A DNA stretch of 21,604 nucleotides, taken from Lentisphaeraceae bacterium (GTDB taxonomy: Bacteria; Verrucomicrobiota; Kiritimatiellia; RFP12; UBA1067). Below, one piece after another: positions 7,656 to 16,430 of this stretch; positions within the stretch are counted from its first letter, which is position 1, and each line of letters begins with the position of its first letter. The DNA lies in NCBI GenBank assembly GCA_004551905.1, contig SFPL01000051.1:1-21604 (forward strand), given 5' to 3'. Made by a program: the position numbers and the translations under genes. A model generated the notes under the pieces. That model was not told the origin of the DNA. It searched no databases and saw nothing but the letters and a program-made list of their open reading frames with translations.

Positions 7656-9532
7656 TCTGCCGCGCCATGACTCCGTCCGGAGGAGGCGTGGTCCTGGCCA
7701 ATGAATTCGCAGGGGGCGCGCTTGGCGCAGAGGCCCTGAATGAACCGGACGCCGTAGGTGACGTGGGTCGCGAAGACACCGCAGGCCGTCAGCGCCCAGG
7801 TCGGCAGTCGCCAGGTGAGCGTGGTCAGGAAAAGGAGCGCGAGATAGACGAGCAGCGGACCGCACATGACGCCGTACCAGAGCGACCAGAGCCACACCGG
7901 CATCGCGGACGGCGTCGGAACGACGGCAAGCGCGGCGGCGCCGACGAGATAGAGAACGAACAGCGAAGGGATGAAGTAGCTCAGGTGCAGGGAGTTGGAA
8001 GGATAGCGCTTCACAAAATAGCCGCGGTGGAAGGCGTAGCGCCCCAGCTGCCTGAGGTGCGGCATCAGGAGCGGGCGGCGGTGGTGGCCCACCACCACCC
8101 ACGGATCGTAGACGATCCTCGCGCCGCTGTCGACGATGTCCTTGCAGAGCAGCGTGTCCTCGCCCGGCCAGAAGTCGGTGCGGTAGCCGCCGATCGCGTC
8201 CAGCAGCCGCTTGCGCACGAAGAGGTTGCAGCTCGGGTAGTCGTCCACGTCGCGCCGCACGCCGCCGGCCTTGTAGCGGTAGCGGTAGGAGCCGGAGACG
8301 AGCGGATTCTCGTAGACGCGCCCGCCGATCCGCGCGAGGATGCCGTCGCCTGGCGGCGTCACCCCCGGGCCGCCGACGGCGCCGACGGAATCGTCGCCGA
8401 AGTACTTGAGCGCGTATTCGATCCAGTGCTGGTCGGGGTAGGCGTCGTCGTCGATGAACGCCACCACCTCGCCCTTCGCCTCGCGGATGCCGAGGTTGCG
8501 CTTCTCCGCCGGGCGCACCTTGCCGGTGGCGACAAACCGGACGCGGTCAGAGAACTTCGAGGCAAAGGCGGAGTCGACCTCGCCGTCGGGCAGGACGATC
8601 GCCTCCCAGCGCGCCCAGGTCTGGCGCTCCATCGCCGACAGGCACTCCTCAAGCATCCAGCTGGGTCCGGGGCAGGCGACGACGACGCTGACAAGCGGCT
8701 CGCCGGCGGGCGGCTTGGGCGCCTCGGCGCACGCATAGTAGCGCAGCACGCGGAGCCGGTAGAATACGGCGAGCGAGTCCCAGGCCATGGACTTCACCGT
8801 CATCGGGCTCAGGGCGCCGAACTTCTGGCCGAACCTGATCACCACCGGCGCCTCGGCGATCTTCGCTCCGCGCGAGCGGGCGATGGCAAGGAGCTCCAAG
8901 TCGAAGGCGTAGGTCTTCACCAGCATGCGCGCGAGCGCCTCGCCCAGGACTTCGCGGCGGAAGAGCTTCATGCCGGTCTGGGTGTCGGTGAGCGGCAGGC
9001 CGATGAAGATGCGCACCAGGGTGAAGTAGCACCACGAGACGATGCGCCGGTGCCAGGGGTACTCGACCACGCTCCGCGGATGCCGTTTGGAGCCTACCAC
9101 CACGTCCGCGCCTTCCTTCACCATCCGCTCGAAGAACCACGGCGTCTGCTGGGGCTGGATGTCGAGGTCGCCGTCGAGGAGCATCACGAACTCGCCGGTG
9201 GAGGCCGCAAAGCCGGCCTTGAGCGCGGCGCCCTTGCCGCCGTTGCGCCGGCACACGACCGGCTTGAAAGTGACATGACGATAGTTCCATTCAGTCGCGA
9301 CGCGCTCGAACTCGGCGTCGGTGCCGTCCGCGCTGCCGTCGTCGACCGGCACCAGCTCGACCGGCACCCGACGGGACTCGAAGAGTTCGGCTACGATGCG
9401 CAGGTTGCCGCGGGCGGAGGCGGCGAGGCGGTAGAACGGCATGACGACGGAGAGCCTGCCGTTACCGACGGTCTCGCGCACCAGGTTCCAGAGCTCCTCG
9501 CCGGCCTCGGGTCCGGACGCGGCGGCGTTCAT
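7652..9532 (-). CDS. Membrane glycosyltransferase with two tandem GT2 domains
   Basis: The 626-residue protein joins two family 2 glycosyltransferase domains. Domain 1 (about 26-255) resembles dolichyl/polyprenyl-phosphate mannosyl- or glucosyltransferases, with VDDGSADGT (63-71), GGKGAALKAGF (98-108), LLDGDLD (118-124) and GSKRHPRS (147-154). Domain 2 (about 280-490) has the nucleotide-sugar DDD (361-363) and the GED motif (457-459) of processive or rhamnosyltransferase-like GT2 enzymes. Two or three C-terminal hydrophobic helices (about 517-540, 545-570, 578-598) anchor it in the inner membrane. The ATG overlaps the stop of the upstream debranching gene by 4 nt (ATGA), so translation is coupled. 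It probably transfers sugar to or from a lipid carrier for a surface glycan; donor and acceptor are unknown. The frame stays open well upstream of this ATG, but that part lies antisense-free inside the neighbouring gene in another frame and is not coding. Confidence 0.85.
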   Translation of the reverse strand: MNAAASGPEAGEELWNLVRETVGNGRLSVVMPFYRLAASARGNLRIVAELFESRRVPVELVPVDDGSADGTDAEFERVATEWNYRHVTFKPVVCRRNGGKGAALKAGFAASTGEFVMLLDGDLDIQPQQTPWFFERMVKEGADVVVGSKRHPRSVVEYPWHRRIVSWCYFTLVRIFIGLPLTDTQTGMKLFRREVLGEALARMLVKTYAFDLELLAIARSRGAKIAEAPVVIRFGQKFGALSPMTVKSMAWDSLAVFYRLRVLRYYACAEAPKPPAGEPLVSVVVACPGPSWMLEECLSAMERQTWARWEAIVLPDGEVDSAFASKFSDRVRFVATGKVRPAEKRNLGIREAKGEVVAFIDDDAYPDQHWIEYALKYFGDDSVGAVGGPGVTPPGDGILARIGGRVYENPLVSGSYRYRYKAGGVRRDVDDYPSCNLFVRKRLLDAIGGYRTDFWPGEDTLLCKDIVDSGARIVYDPWVVVGHHRRPLLMPHLRQLGRYAFHRGYFVKRYPSNSLHLSYFIPSLFVLYLVGAAALAVVPTPSAMPVWLWSLWYGVMCGPLLVYLALLFLTTLTWRLPTWALTACGVFATHVTYGVRFIQGLCAKRAPCEFIGQDHASSGRSHGAAD

Positions 9533-12500
9533 CGCGCCTCCCCGCCGCCAAGCGCAATCAGGACCCGGAGCAGCTCGGAGACGCTCCATGCCTGGGCCGC
9601 GCACCCCTTCTCCGCGTGCGGCGCGTCGCCGTCGGCGATTTCGCTCAGCTGGCAGAGGCAGCCGGCGTTGAGGTTTTCGACGGACGATACGAGCAGCGAG
9701 AGCGCCTTGGCGCGGTCGACTTCGCCACTCGCGGCGAGCGCCTCGACGAAGAGCGGAAACTGCCACATCCACGCGGTGCCGTTGTGATACGCCTGCTTGC
9801 GGCTCGTGTCCTCGTCGCCGGTGTAGACGCCGCGGTAGCGTCCGTCGCCGGCCGCGAGCGAGCGCATGCCGCCTGGCACGACGAGCTCCTCGGCGGCGAG
9901 CACGACCGCCCTGGCGTCGCAGATGCCGAACGCCGCGAGAAGCAGCTGGTTGGGGCGCACAGCCTTGTCCGGCTTCGCCTGCGCCGCGGCGATGCCGGCG
10001 GGCGCGTCGAGGCAGTCGCAGTAGCCGCCGCCCTCGATGCGGAAGAGCCGCTCCACCGAATCCGCCGCGCGCGCGGCGAGGTCGTCCTTCCCGAGGAAGC
10101 GTAGCGCCGCGATCCAGAGCGCCTGGATCTCTACGGCATAGCCTTCGCGCGGAGTGCAGGCCGGGTAGTTGGTATCCATCCAGGTGAAGTGCGAGGGCGA
10201 CCAGACAAGGCCGCTTTCCGGGTCGACCCTGATGCCGTTCTGGGTGCCGGACGTGTAGTTGCGCACGATCGACTCGCAGGTGCGGCGCAGGGAGGCGATC
10301 TCCCTGAGGCCTGGTTCGCGGGCGGAAAGCTCTTCGACGCAGCGGACGAACCAGAGCTGGGCGTCGACGGTGTCGCGGTTGCCGGCGGTCGAGCCGTATA
10401 TGATGTTCGGGAGCGTCCCCTTTTCCTCGAAGGCAGCGAAGGCGAGCAGGATCTTGAGGGATTCCCCGACCATGCCCGCGGCGATCATGCCGCGCATGAA
10501 GATGAAGGTGTCGCGTCCCCAGTCGAGGAACCACGGATAGCCGGCGATGACGGTCTTCAGGTCGTTGCGGCGGACGATGTAGAGGCGCATCGACTCGGCC
10601 AGCGCGGCGGCGAGCGGAAGCGAATCGCCGCGCTCCTCGAACTCCGGCGACGGCGCTGGTTTGTCCGGCTTTTCGCCGGGCCGCAGGTACTGCCCGGCGA
10701 ACACCACTTCGTCGCCGGCCGCGAGGTCGGCAGAGACCCAGCCCGGGGAAAATATGTCGCCGGAGCCCTCGAGTCCGCGCTCCGCGTCCTCGGCGTAGGC
10801 GACGTTGTACTCCCACTGCGGCTCGTGGTGGTAGCGTCCGCCGCGGATGCGCATCAGGAACCGGCCTTCGCCTGGCGCGAAGTCGAAGCCGGTGTTGCCG
10901 ACGGGGCAGGCGGCGCGGGAGAACTCCAGCTCCGGACCAAGGTACGCCTTGGTGGTCTGGTGGAAGCTGCGCCAGTCGATGTCGGGGCGGAAGACGACCC
11001 GAACCATGCCGGGCGCGTCGCACTCGCCGCCCTTCGTCCGGCGCACCACCAGGACGGCGCGGTTGGCGGCGGGATCGAGCCGGTGGGTGAACTCGAAGCG
11101 CGTCTCCAGGCCCATGCCGCACGGCACCTTGAACTCCCAGCGCGCAAAGCGTCCAGCGGGGTCGGCGGCGAAGGAGTCGGCGCATTTGGCGTCGATTTCG
11201 CGCACGTACCCTTCGCGCTGGAGCCAGCAGCGGGTGCGGATCCAGAGGTTGAGCCGGTCGGACGGCACCTCGGGGTTGGGGTTGGCGGCGAGGAAGGCGT
11301 CGTAGCGCGAGGCGACCGCGCCCCAGCCGAGGCGCAGCTGCGCGGCGGCTCCGGCGCCGTCGGAGAGGACGGTGCGCCACTCCGGATGGAGGCGCAGCCC
11401 GGCGCCGTCTAGCCCGGTGAGCATCCTCGCCTTCTCGATCGGCGGCGGCACGAAGAACAGGGTGGAGCCGCGCTCGGCGCGTCCGGCGACATAGCGCGTG
11501 ACATCGAGCCGCAGGGCGCGGGCGCGGGTGCCGTCGCCGACGTACTCGGGCACGTTGAAGACTCCGTGGCGGCCGGTCGAGCGCAGTGTGCGCAGGGTGC
11601 GCCCGGTCGCGGGGTCGATAAGCCGCAGGCGGAACTCGACGTCGGCGGAGGCCTCGACGACGCTGCCCGCCGGCGCGACCAGTGCGCGCGAGCAGTCGCG
11701 CGGCAGCACGATGCGGAAGTCGGCGCGCTGCGACGGCGCGGCGGCCGGCGGTCGCACCTTCGCCTCGGACGGAGCGAGGCAGAGCACCTGTCCGGGCGCG
11801 AGATGGACCGATCCTTCGACGCGGGACTTCGCGCCGGTCACGAGGTCGATCGCCTCGCCGGACGGAAAGGCGCCTCTCTCCCACTCGATCTCGGCGTCGG
11901 CCCCGCAGTCGAGGTTGGCGAGCACCAGCAGCCGCCGCGGCTCGCCGCCGCCGTCCGCCGGGCTTTCGCGGAGCGCCGCGAGGGTGTTGCCGGCGCCGCG
12001 GGTGACGAGGCGGATCGAGCACGGGCCGGAGAAGCTGGGCTCGGTGCGCAGGACTTCGTTGAGGCGGGCGATGAGGCCGATCATGTTCGGCTGGGCGCCC
12101 CAGTTGAGGTCGTTCTTGCCGTGGACGTCGATCTTCTCGGTGGCGTACCACTCGACGCCGTTGGCGATGCCCCACGCGCCCTGCCAGGAGAGAAGCGCCG
12201 CGAGCTGGACGCGGAGCCGCGCCCAGGTCTCGCCGCCCTTGGCGAGGCGGTCGTTGTCGTGGGTCTCGGCGAAGTGGACGAGGGTGCCGAACTTCTCGGC
12301 GCGCGCGGCGGCCTGGGGCCAGTACCACTCGAACCCCTGACGGTCGTAGGTCTGGAAGATCTCGGAGTACGCCCAGTTGAGGTCGCATTCGCCGAGGAGG
12401 CGGTCGGTGACGGCGAGATCGCCGCCAAGTCCCTCGAGCATGAAGACGGTGTCGGGGTACTCCTCGCGCACGCGGGCGACGATGTAGAGCCAGGTCTCGG

Positions 12501-13398
12501 CCGTGATCATGTAGCCGGCGTCGCAGCGGAAGCCGTCAACGCCCAGCCGGCACCAGTGGATGAACACCTCGGCCATATACGCCCTGAGCCCGGCGTGCGA
12601 GTAGTCGAGCTCCACGAGGTCGGCCCACTTGACTCCCCAGGCGCCGGGCGAGCGGAAGCGTCCGTCACTCTCGCGGGCGAACCACTCTGGGTGGTGGGTC
12701 TGGAGGGTCGAGGCCCAGCCGGTGTGGTTGGCTGGGAGATCCACGAAGAAGAGACCGCCGCGGGCGTGCACGGCGCCGATGAGCTCCTTGAACTGGTCGA
12801 GCGGGGTGGCGCGCTCGTCGAACTCGGCCATCGCCGGGTCGACGGTGAAGAAGTCGGTCGCGGCGAAGGGACAGCCGTACTCGCCCATCACCGCGTAGGT
12901 CGTGGGCACCGGGAACGGCGGCAGGGTCTGGACGATGCGGAAGCCCATGTCGTCCATGATGTGGTCGAGCCGGCGGGCGACCTCGCGGAAAGAGCCGAAC
13001 TGCCGCGGGAAGACGGTGTAGATGGAGTTGTTGGAGCGCGTCTCGGCGCTTTCGACCTTGACGTGGAAGTTGCGTCCCTCCGGCCATTCCGGGATGGACG
13101 AGCCTTCCGGGAAGAAGCAGGGCTTGCCGGAGAAGATGCCGACCTCGCGGAGCTGGATGCTGGCGGAGAAGACGCCGGGGGCGATCTCAGGAAGCGGGAT
13201 GTCGGTCCACGCCTTGGCCATCGGGGTGATGCCCTTCTCAGTCTCGTCGATGATCTCGGCGCGGCGGATGGCGGCGCGCCCGGCGTTGGTGCGGAACGCG
13301 GCGCGGCCGGGGCGCGGGGAGTCGAGCTCGAGCGTGACCTCGAGCGTGTCGCCGCGCCACTTAACCAGGTGGGCGTCAGGTGCGGGGGACTGCCTCAT
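9529..13398 (-). CDS. Bifunctional-type glycogen debranching enzyme: GH13 domain fused to amylo-1,6-glucosidase (GDE) domain
   Basis: The 1289-residue protein has no visible signal peptide, so it is probably cytoplasmic. Residues about 120-540 are a GH13 alpha-amylase-type barrel with the conserved regions VDLPANH (219-225), GFRCDAGY (289-296, nucleophile D293), FMLEG (319-323, acid/base E322) and ETHDND (378-383, H380/D381). Residues about 660-1289 are an amylo-alpha-1,6-glucosidase/GDE domain with an (alpha/alpha)6 core: WFLDWGRDTFIFMRG (956-970), GYAVEIQALW (1087-1096) and YHNGTAWMW (1204-1212). This order (GH13, then GDE) is that of the eukaryotic glycogen debranching enzyme, in which the first half is a 4-alpha-glucanotransferase and the second removes the remaining alpha-1,6 glucose. 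The start ATG directly follows the TAG of the oxidoreductase gene (TAGATG). Its stop overlaps the GT2 start. Confidence 0.9.
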   Translation of the reverse strand: MRQSPAPDAHLVKWRGDTLEVTLELDSPRPGRAAFRTNAGRAAIRRAEIIDETEKGITPMAKAWTDIPLPEIAPGVFSASIQLREVGIFSGKPCFFPEGSSIPEWPEGRNFHVKVESAETRSNNSIYTVFPRQFGSFREVARRLDHIMDDMGFRIVQTLPPFPVPTTYAVMGEYGCPFAATDFFTVDPAMAEFDERATPLDQFKELIGAVHARGGLFFVDLPANHTGWASTLQTHHPEWFARESDGRFRSPGAWGVKWADLVELDYSHAGLRAYMAEVFIHWCRLGVDGFRCDAGYMITAETWLYIVARVREEYPDTVFMLEGLGGDLAVTDRLLGECDLNWAYSEIFQTYDRQGFEWYWPQAAARAEKFGTLVHFAETHDNDRLAKGGETWARLRVQLAALLSWQGAWGIANGVEWYATEKIDVHGKNDLNWGAQPNMIGLIARLNEVLRTEPSFSGPCSIRLVTRGAGNTLAALRESPADGGGEPRRLLVLANLDCGADAEIEWERGAFPSGEAIDLVTGAKSRVEGSVHLAPGQVLCLAPSEAKVRPPAAAPSQRADFRIVLPRDCSRALVAPAGSVVEASADVEFRLRLIDPATGRTLRTLRSTGRHGVFNVPEYVGDGTRARALRLDVTRYVAGRAERGSTLFFVPPPIEKARMLTGLDGAGLRLHPEWRTVLSDGAGAAAQLRLGWGAVASRYDAFLAANPNPEVPSDRLNLWIRTRCWLQREGYVREIDAKCADSFAADPAGRFARWEFKVPCGMGLETRFEFTHRLDPAANRAVLVVRRTKGGECDAPGMVRVVFRPDIDWRSFHQTTKAYLGPELEFSRAACPVGNTGFDFAPGEGRFLMRIRGGRYHHEPQWEYNVAYAEDAERGLEGSGDIFSPGWVSADLAAGDEVVFAGQYLRPGEKPDKPAPSPEFEERGDSLPLAAALAESMRLYIVRRNDLKTVIAGYPWFLDWGRDTFIFMRGMIAAGMVGESLKILLAFAAFEEKGTLPNIIYGSTAGNRDTVDAQLWFVRCVEELSAREPGLREIASLRRTCESIVRNYTSGTQNGIRVDPESGLVWSPSHFTWMDTNYPACTPREGYAVEIQALWIAALRFLGKDDLAARAADSVERLFRIEGGGYCDCLDAPAGIAAAQAKPDKAVRPNQLLLAAFGICDARAVVLAAEELVVPGGMRSLAAGDGRYRGVYTGDEDTSRKQAYHNGTAWMWQFPLFVEALAASGEVDRAKALSLLVSSVENLNAGCLCQLSEIADGDAPHAEKGCAAQAWSVSELLRVLIALGGGEAR

Positions 13399-14988
13399 CT
13401 ACGCTTCCGGGAGCTCCTCCTGAAGGAGACGGCGGGCAGAACCGGGGCCGGCCATAAGCCGCGCGTAGTAGCCCTCGATCTTCGCGGCGAGCGGCGTGGT
13501 CGTGAGGTCCAGGCCGAAGATGTTGGCGTTCGCGAGGATGCCGCGGACGTCGCCGGCGGCGACCTTCGCCATCAGTTCCTCCTTGAGCGGGTCGGGCGAC
13601 ACCTCCATCGGCGAGCCGTCGTCGAAGGTACCGTTCAAATACCGGAGCCAGCCGGCGATGGCGAGCGGGATTCCGACGAGCGAGTCGAGCGGACGCCCTT
13701 CGCGGATGTAGCTCTTGATCGTCTCGCCGAAGCGCACACCGACCTTCTGGGAGGTGTCGGTGGCGATCCGCCGCGGGTCGTCGGGCATGAACGGGTTGGG
13801 CAGGCGCTCGTTGACGACCTCGTCGATGAACGCCTTCGGGGAGATGACCTTGGGGTCGACCACGACCGGCAGGCCCTCGACGTAGCCGACGCGGCGGACG
13901 AGGCGCACGATGTCCGGGTCCTTCATCTCCTCGCAGATGAGGGTGTAGCCGAGCAGGCACCCGTACATCGACATCGAGGTGTGGAGCGGATTGAGGCAGG
14001 TCGTCACCTTCATCTTCTCGCACATGTTCACGGTGTCGCGGTCGCAGAAGAGGACGCCTGCCTTCTCCAGCGGCGGACGACCGTTGGGGAAGCGGTCCTC
14101 GACCACCAGGTACTGCGGCTTCTCGGCGTTGACGAACGCCGCGATGAAGGTCTTCCTGCCGGTGACGATCGGCTCCATCCCCTCGATGCCGGCGTCCGCG
14201 AGCGACTTCTGGACTGCTGGGTGGGGGCGCGGGGTGATCTTGTCGATCATCGTCCAGGGGAAGGAGACGCGCGACTCGTCCTTGAGGTAGGCGAGGAAGC
14301 CCTCCGGCGCGAAGCCGGCGCGATCCCAGGCCTCGGCGACCTCGACGACCGCCGCCTTCAGCTTCTCGCCGTTGTGCGAGCAGTTGTCCATCGACACCAC
14401 CGCGAGCGGTGCGCCGCCGGCGCGGAAGCGCTCCATGAGCAGCGCGGCGACGATCGACATCGCGTGGTGGGCCCGGGCCGGGCCTTCGGCGAGGTCGCGC
14501 TCGACCACGCCCAGGTACTTCCCATCGGTGCCGCGCAGCTGGTACCCCTTCTCGGTGATGGTGAAGGAGACCATCTTCAGCGACGGCGCGCGGAAGACCT
14601 CGCCGAGGCGCGCGACCGAGGCCGGGTCGGAGAAGTCCGCCTTCACCCCCTCCGCCACCGCGGCGAGCACTTCGCGCGAGGTGGTGCCGTCCGGGTTGAG
14701 GAGGACATTCAGGGTGAGCGAGTCGTAGGGCGCGTAGATGCGGTCGATCACCTCGTAGTCGAAGGTGTCGCAGGCGACGATGCCGGTCTCGGAGAGGCCG
14801 TCGTCGAGCATCCGCTGGGCGAGCGAGCCGATGAAGCCGCGGAAGATGTTGCCGGCGCCGAAGTGGACCCACTCGGGCGCGGCAATGGTGCGCGCGCGGG
14901 CGGCCTTGACGTCGTACTTCGGCAGCTTAACCCCGGCGCGCTCCCAGTCGGCCGGATTGGAAAGGATGGATTCAAGCAAGAGTTTCAT
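13399..14988 (-). CDS. uxuB: Mannitol dehydrogenase family oxidoreductase, likely D-mannonate oxidoreductase (fructuronate reductase)
   Basis: The 529-residue cytoplasmic enzyme belongs to the polyol-specific long-chain dehydrogenases. It is predicted to interconvert D-fructuronate and D-mannonate (or a related ketose/polyol pair) with NAD(H). The Rossmann signature is HFGAGNIFRGF (42-52). Conserved SMDNCSHNGEK (199-209) and PWTMIDKITPRP (244-255) follow. The catalytic Lys/Asn/His region is KVTTCLNPLH (327-336), where the K-to-N spacing is one residue longer than the KxxxxN of mannitol 2-dehydrogenase, typical of a separate subgroup. It starts 13 nt after the transporter stop with GGGAGGG and AAGG upstream. 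Pairing with a hexuronate-type transporter favours uronate catabolism and the uxuB symbol, but uxaC, uxuA and kdgK are not in view, so the exact substrate is inferred. Confidence 0.82.
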   Translation of the reverse strand: MKLLLESILSNPADWERAGVKLPKYDVKAARARTIAAPEWVHFGAGNIFRGFIGSLAQRMLDDGLSETGIVACDTFDYEVIDRIYAPYDSLTLNVLLNPDGTTSREVLAAVAEGVKADFSDPASVARLGEVFRAPSLKMVSFTITEKGYQLRGTDGKYLGVVERDLAEGPARAHHAMSIVAALLMERFRAGGAPLAVVSMDNCSHNGEKLKAAVVEVAEAWDRAGFAPEGFLAYLKDESRVSFPWTMIDKITPRPHPAVQKSLADAGIEGMEPIVTGRKTFIAAFVNAEKPQYLVVEDRFPNGRPPLEKAGVLFCDRDTVNMCEKMKVTTCLNPLHTSMSMYGCLLGYTLICEEMKDPDIVRLVRRVGYVEGLPVVVDPKVISPKAFIDEVVNERLPNPFMPDDPRRIATDTSQKVGVRFGETIKSYIREGRPLDSLVGIPLAIAGWLRYLNGTFDDGSPMEVSPDPLKEELMAKVAAGDVRGILANANIFGLDLTTTPLAAKIEGYYARLMAGPGSARRLLQEELPEA

Positions 14989-15001
14989 CCTTGGCCCTCC
15001 C

Positions 15002-16399
15002 TTAGAGTTCGACCTTGCGGTACTTCGGCACCAGCCCCTTCATAAAGCACCAGCCGATGATGTAGGCGACGGCGCAGTAGCTGAAGAGGATCATGTAGCC
15101 GGCGGGCTTGCCGGTGTAGCCGCAGAACACGAACGCGTCGCCCTGCTCCGCCGCATAGGTAAATAGCTTGCCCGCGCACTTGTTCACCATGAAGCTGCCG
15201 CAGCCGGCGGCGAACTGGGCGATGCCGGTCAGGGTGCCGATCGTCGACTTCGGGAACATGTCGCCGACGACCGAGTAGACGTTCGCGCTCCACGCCTGGT
15301 GGCCGGCGCAGGCGAGGCCGATGAGAATCGCCGGCCACCACGCCGAGAACGCGCCAAGCGGCTGCGCCCCGAGCGCCAGGAGCGGGAAGCACGCGAAGAT
15401 GAACATCGCGACCATGCGGCCTTCGTAGGCGTTCATGCCGCGCTTGTCGACCATGTAGGTCGGGATCTTGCAGAGGTAGATCGAGACGAAGGTGACGATC
15501 GCGTAGAGGGTGAAGATGAGCGCCATGCCCATCCCGGAATCGCTCTTGTACCCGAACTGGTCGGAGAGATAGCCAGGCGTCCAGAAGAGGAAGAACCACC
15601 ACACGCCGTCGGTGAGGAAGCGCCCGAAGACGAGCGCCCAGGTCTGGCGGAGCGAAAACGCCTTGGCGTAGGAGATCTTCTTTTCTTCCTTCTCCGACTC
15701 GGCGGCAGCCGGCTCCGCGCCTTCGTCCTGGTTGATGTACTTGAGCTCCTCGGGCGAGACGCGCGGGTTTTCGGCGGGCTTCCTGTAGAGCCAGATCCAG
15801 AAGCCCATCCAGACGAAGCCGAGGGCGCCGATGACGATGAACGCCATCTCCCAGCCCCAGAACTTCGCAATGATCGGGATCGTGAGCGGCGCGGCGAGCG
15901 CGCCGACGGAAGAGCCGGAGTTGAAGATCGAGGTCGCGAAGGCGCGGTCCTTCTTGGGGAAGTACTCGGCCGTCACCTTGATCGCCGCGGGGAAGTTGCC
16001 CGCCTCGCCGGCCGCGAGCACCGCGCGGCACGCGAGGAAGAGCCACACGGACGCGGTGATGCCCATCATGCCGAGGAAGCCCGCCGCCTTGAGCCATTCG
16101 GTGCCTACGCCGCAAGCCGCGTGGAGGCACGCGCCGAGCGACCAGATGAAGATCGCCCACAGATACCCCTTCTTCGTGCCGAGCCTGTCGATGAACTTGC
16201 CGGCGAAGAGGTTGCACAGCGCGTAGATGATCGAGAACACCGCCGTGATCGTGCCGTAGTCGTTGTCAGTCCAGTTGAACTCCGGCGAGATGAAGTCCTT
16301 CCAGGTGAGGGAGAGGACCTGCCGGTCTAAGTAGTTGACTGTCGTCGCGAAAAAGAGCAACGCGCAGATGATCCAGCGGAAGTTCGTTTTAGTTTTCAT
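15002..16399 (-). CDS. MFS transporter, anion:cation symporter family, hexuronate type
   Basis: The 465-residue inner-membrane protein has about 12 hydrophobic helices. It opens with FRWIICALLFFATTVNYLDRQVLS, the conserved first helix of ACS-family symporters. The loop 2-3 motif is GKFIDRLGTKKG (67-78), and the RAVLAAGEAGNFPAA segment (125-139) is conserved in ExuT-type galacturonate/glucuronate carriers. A charged cytoplasmic loop (about 206-245, rich in Glu and Lys) separates the halves. The neighbouring uxuB-like gene supports hexuronate uptake, possibly of acids released from pectin-like glycans. I chose the ATG at 16399 because it precedes helix 1 directly; in-frame codons up to 16480 would add an unlikely arginine-rich leader. 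No Shine-Dalgarno precedes this ATG, and the predicted transcription start is only 3 nt upstream, so the message looks leaderless. Confidence 0.87.
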   Translation of the reverse strand: MKTKTNFRWIICALLFFATTVNYLDRQVLSLTWKDFISPEFNWTDNDYGTITAVFSIIYALCNLFAGKFIDRLGTKKGYLWAIFIWSLGACLHAACGVGTEWLKAAGFLGMMGITASVWLFLACRAVLAAGEAGNFPAAIKVTAEYFPKKDRAFATSIFNSGSSVGALAAPLTIPIIAKFWGWEMAFIVIGALGFVWMGFWIWLYRKPAENPRVSPEELKYINQDEGAEPAAAESEKEEKKISYAKAFSLRQTWALVFGRFLTDGVWWFFLFWTPGYLSDQFGYKSDSGMGMALIFTLYAIVTFVSIYLCKIPTYMVDKRGMNAYEGRMVAMFIFACFPLLALGAQPLGAFSAWWPAILIGLACAGHQAWSANVYSVVGDMFPKSTIGTLTGIAQFAAGCGSFMVNKCAGKLFTYAAEQGDAFVFCGYTGKPAGYMILFSYCAVAYIIGWCFMKGLVPKYRKVEL

Positions 16400-16408
16400 G
16401 GTTTGAGT

Positions 16409-16417
16409 ATTATACCA
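16409..16417 (-). promoter_or_regulatory. Extended -10 promoter for the transporter operon
   Basis: The minus strand reads TGGTATAAT, a perfect extended -10 (TGn-TATAAT). It is preceded by a T-run (TTTTTT). No good -35 lies 16-18 nt upstream, where a CGCGACGTCGCG palindrome sits instead. The predicted start is near 16402, three bases before the transporter ATG. Confidence 0.75.
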
Positions 16418-16430
16418 AAAAATGAGGGTG

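Noticed and set aside
7649..9787. Long plus-strand open frame opposite the glycosyltransferase
   Set aside because: Antisense shadow of a gene with clear GT2 motifs.
9533..12388. Upstream open extension of the GT2 reading frame, which would make one giant protein
   Set aside because: This part overlaps the debranching gene in a different frame, is Arg/Pro-rich and has no motifs. The real start is the ATG at 9532, with an ATGA overlap.
11566..15045. Very long plus-strand open frame (over 1100 codons)
   Set aside because: It lies fully antisense to the debranching and oxidoreductase genes, which have clear family motifs. In GC-rich DNA with strong third-position bias the antisense frame rarely meets stop codons. 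Its translation is rich in Arg, Gly, Ala and Val, with no recognisable domain.
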